A DNA stretch of 41,400 bases, from NCBI GenBank assembly GCA_029557915.1, contig JAKQHS010000050.1, positions 1 to 41,400 of the forward strand. The letters run 5' to 3'. The translations under genes were made by a program, and so were the position numbers. Under the pieces are notes generated by a model. That model searched no databases. It was not told the origin of the DNA and worked only from the letters and a program-made list of their open reading frames with translations. Source of the DNA: Bacteroidota bacterium. Its GTDB lineage: Bacteria > Bacteroidota > Bacteroidia > Chitinophagales > Saprospiraceae. This document shows positions 33,534 to 41,277 of the stretch, piece after piece (within the stretch, counting starts at the first letter, position 1; each line of letters starts with the position of its first letter).

Positions 33534-34442
33534 TTAGGAGATATCCACTTCCCGGTAAGCCTGGATCAGTTTCATCTCCCCTTCCTTGCCGGGGAAGGCG
33601 TTGCCGTGTTCCATGCCCATGACCCCCGTATAACCGCGTCCGTGGATGTATTTGAATATGTTTTTATAATTGATCTCCCCGGTATTCGGTTCTTTCCGGC
33701 CCGGATTGTCCCCGATCTGGAAATAGGCGATCTCATCCCAGCATTTTTCGATCGTGGGGATCAGTTGGCCTTCATTGCGCTGCATGTGATAAATATCGTA
33801 AAGGATCTTGCAGGCCGGGCTGTTGACCGCTTTGCAGATGAGGTAGGTTTGCGCCGCATGCCGGAGGAACAGATCCGGGTTATCCGAAAGCGGTTCCATC
33901 ACCATAGTCAATCCGTGCGGTTCGAGGACTTCGGCTCCGCGCCGCATAGCCTCTATGACATTGGCGGTCTGGATGTCGAGGGGCAGGTTTCGTTCAAAAT
34001 AGCCGGGCACTACAGTCATCCATTTGGCATTGACCCTCTTGGCCAGTTCCACCGATGCCTTGCAGGTGGCAACGAATTTGTCCAGGAATTCTTTTTTCCC
34101 GGTGGCCAGGGATATTTTCCAGTTGTCGCCCCCCTCAATCACAAAAACGCCCATCCTCATGCCCAGGGCGGTCAGGGTCGAGCCGATTTTATCCTGGACC
34201 TCTTTGGGGCGGGCCAGCATGCCATTGTCTTCCAAGGACCGGAATCCCTGGTCGGCCATAAATTTCAGTTGGTCCACCAGGTCCTCCCCGGCCGAGTTTT
34301 TGAACATGCCGAAATGCGGGGCATAATCCATTTTAAACGCGGGAGCGGAAGTCTCTTTAAGGTTTCCTGAGAGGTTGGGCATACCTGCTATCCCTGCGGG
34401 GACGGCGAGGGCGGCGGACTGGATAAATTTTCTTCTTTTCAT
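33534..34442 (-). CDS. Tat-exported sugar phosphate isomerase/epimerase-like TIM-barrel protein (hydroxypyruvate isomerase family)
   Basis: A 302-residue protein. The N-terminus MKRRKFIQSAALAVPAG is a twin-arginine signal. The rest is a xylose-isomerase-like TIM barrel; the metal-binding residues of the hydroxypyruvate-isomerase branch are visible as Glu183 (MVMEPLSD), Asp216 and His219 (ILYDIYHMQ), and Glu278 (MGMEHGN), and the motif FQIGDNPGRKEPNTGEINY is strongly characteristic. Members interconvert hydroxypyruvate or keto-sugars. Export of a folded enzyme through Tat suggests a periplasmic substrate, as in many Bacteroidota sugar-degradation sets. No sugar-utilisation genes lie next to it. 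An imperfect -7 box (TAGGTTTA) is at 34461-34468. Confidence 0.88.
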   Translation of the reverse strand: MKRRKFIQSAALAVPAGIAGMPNLSGNLKETSAPAFKMDYAPHFGMFKNSAGEDLVDQLKFMADQGFRSLEDNGMLARPKEVQDKIGSTLTALGMRMGVFVIEGGDNWKISLATGKKEFLDKFVATCKASVELAKRVNAKWMTVVPGYFERNLPLDIQTANVIEAMRRGAEVLEPHGLTMVMEPLSDNPDLFLRHAAQTYLICKAVNSPACKILYDIYHMQRNEGQLIPTIEKCWDEIAYFQIGDNPGRKEPNTGEINYKNIFKYIHGRGYTGVMGMEHGNAFPGKEGEMKLIQAYREVDIS

Positions 34443-34543
34443 GATTCAAATGCTGGTTTGTAAACCTAATAAAATCCTGGGTAATAACAGGGAGTTTAAT
34501 TTAATAGATATCTGTCGAAATGCTCCCGGAGCGAGGCCAAACA

Positions 34544-34729
34544 AATGATGCCCCTTCAGAGCGAATAGCTCTATTGAGCCCCTAGCATTGGGCGAGACCG
34601 CCCAATGCTAGGGGGATAAGGGCCTTTCAGGCCGATATGGCAGAATGGAAGGCGTCCTCATCAGCTTCATAAATTACAGGCAAGAAGGCTTTTCAGGCCG
34701 ATATGACAGAATGGAGGCCTTTAAAGGCC
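34544..34729. repeat. Palindromic intergenic repeats, second copy of the about 90-bp element plus a 29-bp direct repeat
   Basis: AATGATGCCCCTTCAGAGCG (34544-34563) differs by one base from 20301-20320. A 16-bp perfect inverted repeat with loop AGAC spans 34579-34614, and GGCCTTTCAGGCC is at 34621-34633. A 29-bp direct repeat with two differences lies at 34621-34649 and 34687-34715 (GGCCTTTCAGGCCGATATGG and variant). A 14-bp perfect palindrome GGCCTTTAAAGGCC is at 34716-34729. No gene is seen in 34443-34892. Confidence 0.85.
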
Positions 34730-34892
34730 AGGGGGAATGTCGGAATAGTTTTAAACGCCTGAAAACAATCTCGTTTCTACAAAATATTTTTCACTATACC
34801 CAACTTGTATTTAATCTGGACTTCCCAGTCACCCCCAAACCGTAAACTTCAATTGAAGATTTGTGTTTCATCCAGCTACAATTTTGGAATGC

Positions 34893-35062
34893 ATCCTATC
34901 AACCCTACTAATCCTACCAATCCTACAAATCCTATCCAATCCTACCAATCCTATTAATCCTACCAATCCTACCAATCCTATTAATCCTACCAATCCTACC
35001 AATCCTATTAATCCTACCAATCCTACTAATCCTACCAATCCTATTAATCCTATTAATCCTAT
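34893..35062. repeat. 9-bp tandem array (AATCCTACC/AATCCTATT), about 19 units
   Basis: Units of 9 bp, AATCCTAYY, run from the first TCCTATC at about 34893 to the stop codon of the DUF5916 gene (35062). The middle part shows a 27-bp higher-order order (ATT, ACC, ACC) repeated about three times. Because the period is a multiple of three, open frames appear on both strands (NPT/NPI and GLVGLIG peptides); these are by-products. Confidence 0.9.
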
Positions 35063-37230
35063 CACATGTTCCACCAATAATTCATCTTAATCACCACTGC
35101 CCGGTCCTTGGCATTGAACGGAGCAGGAAGGTAATTGTCCGTATAAACGATAAACAGGTCCGAGGCCGGCTTAAACCTCCATTGAAGGCGGGTATTGATA
35201 TTGATGTTATTGACCTGTTCGTTGTATTGCACGAAGGTGGTAAAATAAAGGTTGTTGGTGAAGGTGACATCCGCCCTGGGGCCCACCAGCCAGAATACCG
35301 TGCGGTACCAGGGGGAGGGCAGGCTGATGTTGTTGTAATTCGCCGTCAGGGCCAGCTTTACATAGGGTTGGAAGCGATAGCCCAGCTCGGTGGCAAAATT
35401 GGTGCGGTTGCCGTTCTGGTAATATCCGCCTACCCGGTAAGAAAACGAATAGGTGAAGAGCTTTTGAGGCTGGGAATAAAAATCAGCTCCCGTCGATCTC
35501 CATTTGTGTTCGGTGCCCCTGGCGAGGGTATCTTTCCGGGTATTGGTAGGATCAAAGGGTTGCAGCAAGCGGACCCAGTCATCACCAACCCAGACGGAAG
35601 CCTTGGCCTGGCTCCTGAAATTAAAATTATAACTCAGGAATACCGTACGGTCGGTCGTTTTCAATCCCGGGGTAAAGTAGGCAAAGGTGCCAAGGGAAGG
35701 CCCGTGGGTCAACACTTTACTTTTGGCTGGATAAAACAGGTAAGAGACCATGGGGCTTATCCGCCAGTATTCCCGGCGGGGCACATATCCCACCTCGGCG
35801 GTATAATTTTTACTGACATATTCCTGTTGCCAGGTCATCGAAAGGGTCCGGGTGGCATAGGCCAGGTTGCCAACATGGGACCAGGAGTCGGGGGATTTTT
35901 TTGAATCCAGGGATTTGGCATACATGAATTTTCCGGTCCACCGGTTGTTAGCAGAAGCCAGGTTGTATTCAAAGCCCAGGTTGCGGTTGTATTGCGAATT
36001 GGTTTTTTGCAGTTCCGCGCTTAGCTTGTCATAACCTACCGCCTGCTTATTCACTGCAAAGACGGTGATGTTGGAGCGGCTGAAGACCTTGCGCTGAAGG
36101 GCAAACATTCCAAAATTGTATCCGGGCTGAAATTCGTTTTTCCGGGTCTGCATATCCAGGATGCCGATACGCCAATTCTGGTCCAACTTCCCGCTCAAGC
36201 GTGCACCGAAGTCAATAGGAATGCCCAGGCCGATACGCCTGGAGAAAAAGGGCCGGAGGGTGCTGTTGCCCAGGTTGGCGAAGAGATCCCCGTTTTCAAG
36301 AAAAAACTGCCTTCGTTCCGGGAAAAACAATTCAAAGCGGTCGAGGTTGGTCACCTGCTGGTCCACTTCCACCTGTGAAAAATCGGGATTTACCGTGAGG
36401 TCCAGGTTTAGGGCGCTCCCCAGGGATATCTTGGCATCCCCCCCGATCTCTTTTCGGAAATGGGCCTTGGTATTCTTCTCAAAATTCCTGGAATACCCTG
36501 TCAGCGCATAGGGAATAAAAGATACGTTCAGGCCCGGATCAGGGGGCGGCTGGTCCCATACGAGAATGCCGGTATAAGCGAGGGAAGCCGTCGGAAAGAT
36601 CCTGGGCACCGGCGCCCAGCTCGATTTTTCGGTGGTCCGGATATCCAGCCGGGAAAAATTGATGCCCCATTCGGTAATGCCTTTTTTGTACCGGATGCTT
36701 TTGAAAGGAATGGCCGCTTCAAATACCCATTTATCCTCGTAATTTTTGGTCACCCCAAACCAGCGGTTTTCCCAGCTCAGGTCCACCTTGCCCCCTTCAT
36801 ACATGGTGCCGTCCCATTGCCCGCCCGCCGCATTGGAACCGAATGAAAAGCCATTGGTGCCGTCATCGTAGGGATCCATGAAGAGGAGAAAGTTGTCGTT
36901 TTTGCCAAAGGCGAAATCCCGCTTGAGCGACTCCACTTGGTAATTTTTATCAATGGCATGGTAAGCTTCCACCAGGAGGTAGATGTTTTTGGCATCGTAA
37001 CACATCCGCACGTCCGTACGCACTTTGGCTTTGCTGGTGTCCATGGGCAGTACCATATAGAAGTCGGTGGCAATGTCCAGGGATTTCCAGGCGGCATCCC
37101 CTTCGTGACCATCAATGATCATGGCCTGGTCAATCCTTTTCATGGGGTACCGGTAATTGGAATTTTGCCTTTGCGCAAAGGAAGGGAAGACCCCCAAAGT
37201 CAGCAGCATCAAAAACAATCTATTCATCAT
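35062..37230 (-). CDS. DUF5916 protein with N-terminal CBM9-like domain, predicted outer-membrane barrel
   Basis: A 722-residue protein from ATG 37230 (or the next codon, 37227). An upstream TTG adds 21 residues with no signal character, so the ATG, which begins the signal peptide MMNRLFLMLLTLGVFPSFAQ, is preferred. The first about 200 residues are a carbohydrate-binding family 9-like sandwich (IDGHEGDAAWKSLDIATDF, VRMCYDAKNIYLLVEAYH). The remainder is the DUF5916 region with alternating aromatic/charged strands (VDQQVTNLDRFELFFPERRQFFLENGDLF, FFSRRIGLG), which looks like a barrel in the outer membrane. Function is unknown in the family. It has a -7 box at 37241-37248 and ends exactly at the 9-bp array. 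Divergent from the second phosphoesterase. Confidence 0.88.
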   Translation of the reverse strand: MMNRLFLMLLTLGVFPSFAQRQNSNYRYPMKRIDQAMIIDGHEGDAAWKSLDIATDFYMVLPMDTSKAKVRTDVRMCYDAKNIYLLVEAYHAIDKNYQVESLKRDFAFGKNDNFLLFMDPYDDGTNGFSFGSNAAGGQWDGTMYEGGKVDLSWENRWFGVTKNYEDKWVFEAAIPFKSIRYKKGITEWGINFSRLDIRTTEKSSWAPVPRIFPTASLAYTGILVWDQPPPDPGLNVSFIPYALTGYSRNFEKNTKAHFRKEIGGDAKISLGSALNLDLTVNPDFSQVEVDQQVTNLDRFELFFPERRQFFLENGDLFANLGNSTLRPFFSRRIGLGIPIDFGARLSGKLDQNWRIGILDMQTRKNEFQPGYNFGMFALQRKVFSRSNITVFAVNKQAVGYDKLSAELQKTNSQYNRNLGFEYNLASANNRWTGKFMYAKSLDSKKSPDSWSHVGNLAYATRTLSMTWQQEYVSKNYTAEVGYVPRREYWRISPMVSYLFYPAKSKVLTHGPSLGTFAYFTPGLKTTDRTVFLSYNFNFRSQAKASVWVGDDWVRLLQPFDPTNTRKDTLARGTEHKWRSTGADFYSQPQKLFTYSFSYRVGGYYQNGNRTNFATELGYRFQPYVKLALTANYNNISLPSPWYRTVFWLVGPRADVTFTNNLYFTTFVQYNEQVNNININTRLQWRFKPASDLFIVYTDNYLPAPFNAKDRAVVIKMNYWWNM

Positions 37231-37240
37231 CTTGGGATTG

Positions 37241-37248
37241 CAAAAATA
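37241..37248 (-). promoter_or_regulatory. Candidate -7 box of the DUF5916 gene
   Basis: TATTTTTG on the minus strand matches TAnnTTTG and ends 10 bp before ATG 37230, supporting the ATG over the upstream TTG start. No TTTG at the -33 position. Confidence 0.45.
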
Positions 37249-37333
37249 GGGTTTCTGACTATGCCTCTCTCTTTGATTTTCATATTGTTCCAAAAGAGCC
37301 TGAATATTTGATCACATTATGTATTTTTAACCT

Positions 37334-39778
37334 ATGCGCTATTTTAACGACCGTTCTCCCTCTACCCACCACCCACCATCCACCATCCACCTCCTCCCCC
37401 TCCTTGCCTTTCTCGTGATGTGCAAATCCGTCCATCTGCCGGCTCCGGTCAGATTGCCCAACGGATGGTCAGTCAGCCCTGCCGGTAAAAGTCATTCCCT
37501 GGGCGATCTCCCTCTAAATATGGCCATCTCCCCCGATGGACAATTTATGGTGGCGACCAACAGCGGGCAAGGTGAACACAGCCTGCAACTCATCGACCTC
37601 CAGGAAGAAAAAGTCGTCGACAATTTTATCGTACCGGTCACCTGGGTCGGGGCTGCATTTTCCGGTCATCGCGATTTTTACATCAGCGGGGGGACCACCA
37701 ACAAAGTATTTCATTATGAGATCGTCAATAAAAAAATAAAGTACCTGGATGAAATTGCCCTGGGAGATCCCTGGCCAAAAGCGATCTGGCCCGGAGGTTT
37801 AAGTATTGACCCCGTCAGAAAATTGTTGTACACGGTTACCAAAGAAGATAAAAGCCTTTACATCGTCGACCTGGCCGCCAAAAAAGTCAATCACCGGGTG
37901 GAACTGGGAGCCGAAGGGTATACCTGTATACTGTCAAAAGATTTCAGCATCCTGTACATCAGTCTTTGGGGCAAAGACGAAGTATTGTCGTTTGATACCC
38001 GGTCCAATCAGGTCATCCAATCGATCCCGGTGGGGAACCACCCAAACGACATGTGCATCAGCCAGGATGGTCATTTTCTTTATGTGGCCAACGCCAATGA
38101 CAACAGCGTTTCCATCCTTAACCTGGCGGACCAAAAAGTCATTGAAACGCTGAACGCCGCTTTATACCCCGGGTCAATCACGGGAAGCGGTACCAACGGG
38201 GTAGCCCTTGACCCGGATCAAAAGACCCTTTACATAGCCAATGCGGACAATAATTGCCTGGCCGCGTTTGACGTCAGCCAGCCCGGAAGAAGTAAAAGCC
38301 TGGGTTTTATTCCCACGGGTTGGTATCCCACCTCGGTCAAAGTGGTGAAAAATAAAATCTGGGTGGCCAATGGCAAAGGATTTCAATCGGCTGCCAATCC
38401 CCAAGGCCCCAGTCCGGTCAACCCCAATGAAAATGTCACCTATCAGCAAGGGGACACGACCAAGCCCGATGAAATCCAGTACATCGGAGGTTTATTCAGG
38501 GGAAACCTCAGCATCATAGATATCCCGGATACTAAGACCCTGGCACAATATACCCAAAGGGTGATACAGAATATCCCCTATAAAAAAGAAACTGAACTGG
38601 TCGCCAATGGACGCACCGGGAATCCCATACCTAAAAAAGTGGGGGATCCCTCCCCGATCAAATATGTATTTTATATCATCAAGGAAAACCGAACTTATGA
38701 CCAGGTCATGGGCGATGTAAAAGAAGGAAACGGGGATTCGACCCTTTGTTTATTTCCAGAACCGGTAACCCCAAACCAGCATGCTCTGGCCAGGGAGTTT
38801 GTATTGCTGGATAATTTTTATGTCGATGCGGAGGTCAGCGCCGACGGGCACAATTGGAGCACCGGGGCCTATGCCACTGATTATGTAGAAAAGACCTGGC
38901 CCACGAGTTATGGGGGACGGGGAGGCACTTATGATTTTGAAGGCACTCGAAAATTAACCTGGCCGCAGAAAGGTTATATCTGGGATCATTGCAAACGCGC
39001 GGGGGTCAGCTACCGCACTTATGGCGAATATGGAGACCGGGGAAAAGCTACCATTCCTGCTTTGGAAGGGCATGTAAGCCCGGGATTTACGGGTTGGAAC
39101 ATGTCGGTAAGGGATACCACGCGGTTCAGCCAATGGAAACATGATTTTGATTCATTATTGGCAAGGAACGCGGTCCCGGAATTCAACAGCATCCGCATGG
39201 GCAATGATCATACCGAAGGGCTTCGCAAAGGCAGGCCAAGCCCTTTTGCCCATGTAGCGGACAACGACCTTGCCGTTGGGCTGTTTGTTGAACATCTGAG
39301 TAAGAGCAGGATCTGGAATGAATCGGTCGTGTTTATCCTGGAAGACGATGCCCAGAACGGCCCGGACCATGTAGATGCACACCGGAGCATCGCTTTTGTA
39401 GCCGGGGGCTTTGTAAAAAGAGGATTTGTGGACCATACCATGTATTCCACATCCTCGATGCTCAGAACTATTGAACTCATCCTCGGAATACCACCCATGA
39501 GCCAGTATGATGCTTCCGCCACCCCCATGTGGCGCTGTTTTAGTTCCAAAGCAGATAACCGTCCTTATCAACACCGGATACCGGATGCGGATCTCGATGA
39601 AAAAAATACGGCCATGAACAAATGGCAAAAGATTTCCGAGACCTTTGATTTGTCCAAAGAAGACGCAGTGCATGATATGTTGTTCAATGAAGTCCTTTGG
39701 TATGCGGTGAAAGGGGAGCGTCATGCCTATCCCGGACCACGAAGGGCAGCGTTCTTGACGGTGGAGGAAGATGAATGA
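37334..39778 (+). CDS. Bifunctional YncE-type beta-propeller/phosphoesterase, paralog of the 30625-33378 gene
   Basis: An 814-residue protein with the same order of domains: propeller at about 45-400 (NMAISPDGQFMVATNSG, DMCISQDGHFLYVANANDNS, GVALDPDQKTLYIANADNN), then phosphoesterase from about 435 (KENRTYDQVMG, DAEVSADGHNWSTG, GNDHTEGLRKG, LEDDAQNGPDHVDAHRS). It is about 100 residues shorter than its paralog, with a shorter propeller-phosphatase region. In place of LPNDHGAG it has MGNDHTEG, so the metal site is close but not identical. The N-terminus has a hydrophobic segment ending LLAFLVMC (Cys30, a weak lipobox), and residues 9-19 are encoded by a CCACCATCCACC repeat, so the signal peptide is unusual or the start is uncertain. 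Confidence 0.88.
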   Translation: MRYFNDRSPSTHHPPSTIHLLPLLAFLVMCKSVHLPAPVRLPNGWSVSPAGKSHSLGDLPLNMAISPDGQFMVATNSGQGEHSLQLIDLQEEKVVDNFIVPVTWVGAAFSGHRDFYISGGTTNKVFHYEIVNKKIKYLDEIALGDPWPKAIWPGGLSIDPVRKLLYTVTKEDKSLYIVDLAAKKVNHRVELGAEGYTCILSKDFSILYISLWGKDEVLSFDTRSNQVIQSIPVGNHPNDMCISQDGHFLYVANANDNSVSILNLADQKVIETLNAALYPGSITGSGTNGVALDPDQKTLYIANADNNCLAAFDVSQPGRSKSLGFIPTGWYPTSVKVVKNKIWVANGKGFQSAANPQGPSPVNPNENVTYQQGDTTKPDEIQYIGGLFRGNLSIIDIPDTKTLAQYTQRVIQNIPYKKETELVANGRTGNPIPKKVGDPSPIKYVFYIIKENRTYDQVMGDVKEGNGDSTLCLFPEPVTPNQHALAREFVLLDNFYVDAEVSADGHNWSTGAYATDYVEKTWPTSYGGRGGTYDFEGTRKLTWPQKGYIWDHCKRAGVSYRTYGEYGDRGKATIPALEGHVSPGFTGWNMSVRDTTRFSQWKHDFDSLLARNAVPEFNSIRMGNDHTEGLRKGRPSPFAHVADNDLAVGLFVEHLSKSRIWNESVVFILEDDAQNGPDHVDAHRSIAFVAGGFVKRGFVDHTMYSTSSMLRTIELILGIPPMSQYDASATPMWRCFSSKADNRPYQHRIPDADLDEKNTAMNKWQKISETFDLSKEDAVHDMLFNEVLWYAVKGERHAYPGPRRAAFLTVEEDE

Positions 39779-39785
39779 AAATTAA

Positions 39786-39900
39786 AAAATTAAGAATTAA
39801 GAATTAAGGCCCCCCTCTTAACCTTAACCTTAATCTTAACCTTAACCTTAACCTCAACCTCAACCTTAACCTTAACCTCAACCTCAACCTTAACCTTAAC
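39786..39900. repeat. AATTAAG 7-mers followed by 14 CTTAAC/CTCAAC hexamers
   Basis: Three AATTAAG-type heptamers lie at about 39786-39808. From 39817 to 39900 there are 14 hexamers, CTTAAC or CTCAAC (one CTTAAT), arranged in later units as pairs of each, a 24-bp higher-order period. It fills the gap between the phosphoesterase stop and the permease start. Confidence 0.9.
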
Positions 39901-39948
39901 CTCTTTACATCTTTGCGCCTTTGCGAGAAATAAACTTACCGAGAAACC

Positions 39949-41277
39949 TTGACCCAGCTAAACCAACGCATCACCCTCTACGGCCTCACCATGATCGCCG
40001 TGGGTTCCAGCATCGGTTCCGGCATTTTTGTCACGCCCGGCACGATAGCCCAGGAAATACCCAATGCCTGGCTGATCCTCCTGGTCTGGCTCCTGGGGGG
40101 ACTGGTGGGGCTTTGCGGGGCCCTGACCTTTTCGGAGCTGGGAAGTTTATTTACGCGTTCCGGAGGCGTTTACGTTTACCTCAGGCATGCCTACGGGCCT
40201 TTGGCAGGATTTCTGTATGGTTGGGTCATGCTGGTGGTGATCAATACGGGATCCCTGGCGGGTTTATGTGTGGCCTTTGCGGAATACCTGAAGTTTTTTC
40301 TTCCCGGTCTTTCACAGGGAATGAAGATGGCCGTGGCGGCGGGTACCATGGTCATCCTGACCGGAATCAATATCCTGGGGGTGCATTACAGTCAATGGTT
40401 GTCCAATGTCCTCACCACGCTCAAAGTGGGCGCCATCCTCATCATCGTTATAATCGGTTTATTCGCCGGGAATGAGGAGGTGATCCGCCAAAACTTTAAC
40501 CTTGCGGCCCCTGTACCCGGGCACTTGTTTACCGCCCTCTTCAGCGGGATGATTGGGGTATTTTTTTCAGTGGGAGGCTGGCACCACGCCACCTATGTCG
40601 CCGGCGAGGTGATCAACCCGGGCAAAAACGTAGCCCGCGCCATGATCCTCGGCACCGGCGTCATCACCCTGGCTTATGTGACCATCAACCTGGCCTACCT
40701 GAGGTTGCTGCCGGTGGAGTCCATAGCCGGCACCCAGACCGCCGCGAGCGATGCCGTGTCCACCGTATTTCCCTGGGCGGGCCGGCTGGTGGCCATCGGG
40801 ATCGCCTTATCCATTTTCGGCACCATCAGCATATACACCATGAGCGCCCCCAGGATCTATTTTGCGATGGCGGAGGATGGTTTGTTTTTCAAACCCATGG
40901 CCAGGGTGCACCCGCGGTGGCGGACCCCTGTCACCGCCATGCTGGTGCAGGCCGTATGGGCTTTATGCATCCTGTTTTTTTTCCAGGCCTATTTTGACCG
41001 GATCATCACTTTTGTCACTTTCATGGACGCCCTTTTCTTCGCGCTGGCCGCGGCCTCGGTATTTGTTTTCAGGAATAAATTAAAAGGGGAGCCCAGGCCT
41101 TACCGGGTCTGGGGCTATCCGGTCATCCCCCTGGTTTTTATCATTTTATATACGGTTTTTGCTATGAATATCTTTTTTCAGAAACCTCAACAAGCCATTC
41201 CGGGGCTGGTTTTGATGGGTTTGGGGATTGGGCTGTATTATTGGTTCAGTAGAATAAAAAGGGAAATTCGGGAGTAA
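39949..41277 (+). CDS. APC-superfamily amino acid permease (LAT/SteT-like)
   Basis: A 442-residue membrane protein with 12 predicted helices. Helix 1 contains the unwound GSSIGSGIF motif that binds the amino-acid backbone; helix 3 has GALTFSELGSLFTRSGGVYVYLRHAYGP, and helix 6 SVGGWHHATYVAGEVINPGKNVARA is characteristic of the LAT branch of amino-acid exchangers. The exact substrate cannot be read. The frame starts with TTG at 39949; no ATG precedes the first helix (the next, at 39991, would cut into it), so TTG is chosen. CATCTTTG (one mismatch to the -7 consensus) is at 39908-39915, inside the common Bacteroidota-style leader CTTTGCGCCTTTGCG. Confidence 0.9.
   Translation: MTQLNQRITLYGLTMIAVGSSIGSGIFVTPGTIAQEIPNAWLILLVWLLGGLVGLCGALTFSELGSLFTRSGGVYVYLRHAYGPLAGFLYGWVMLVVINTGSLAGLCVAFAEYLKFFLPGLSQGMKMAVAAGTMVILTGINILGVHYSQWLSNVLTTLKVGAILIIVIIGLFAGNEEVIRQNFNLAAPVPGHLFTALFSGMIGVFFSVGGWHHATYVAGEVINPGKNVARAMILGTGVITLAYVTINLAYLRLLPVESIAGTQTAASDAVSTVFPWAGRLVAIGIALSIFGTISIYTMSAPRIYFAMAEDGLFFKPMARVHPRWRTPVTAMLVQAVWALCILFFFQAYFDRIITFVTFMDALFFALAAASVFVFRNKLKGEPRPYRVWGYPVIPLVFIILYTVFAMNIFFQKPQQAIPGLVLMGLGIGLYYWFSRIKREIRE

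Noticed and set aside
34868-35090. Open frames on both strands giving NPTNPI and GLVGLIG peptides
   Set aside because: Both are read-outs of the 9-bp array, whose period is a multiple of three; no independent evidence of coding.
37231-37293. TTG start of the DUF5916 gene at 37293
   Set aside because: It would place 21 polar residues before the signal peptide and put the start codon upstream of the likely promoter box at 37241.
39817-39900. Telomere or linear-replicon end
   Set aside because: The hexamers are internal, flanked by genes on both sides, and short; they are better explained as a simple-sequence array.
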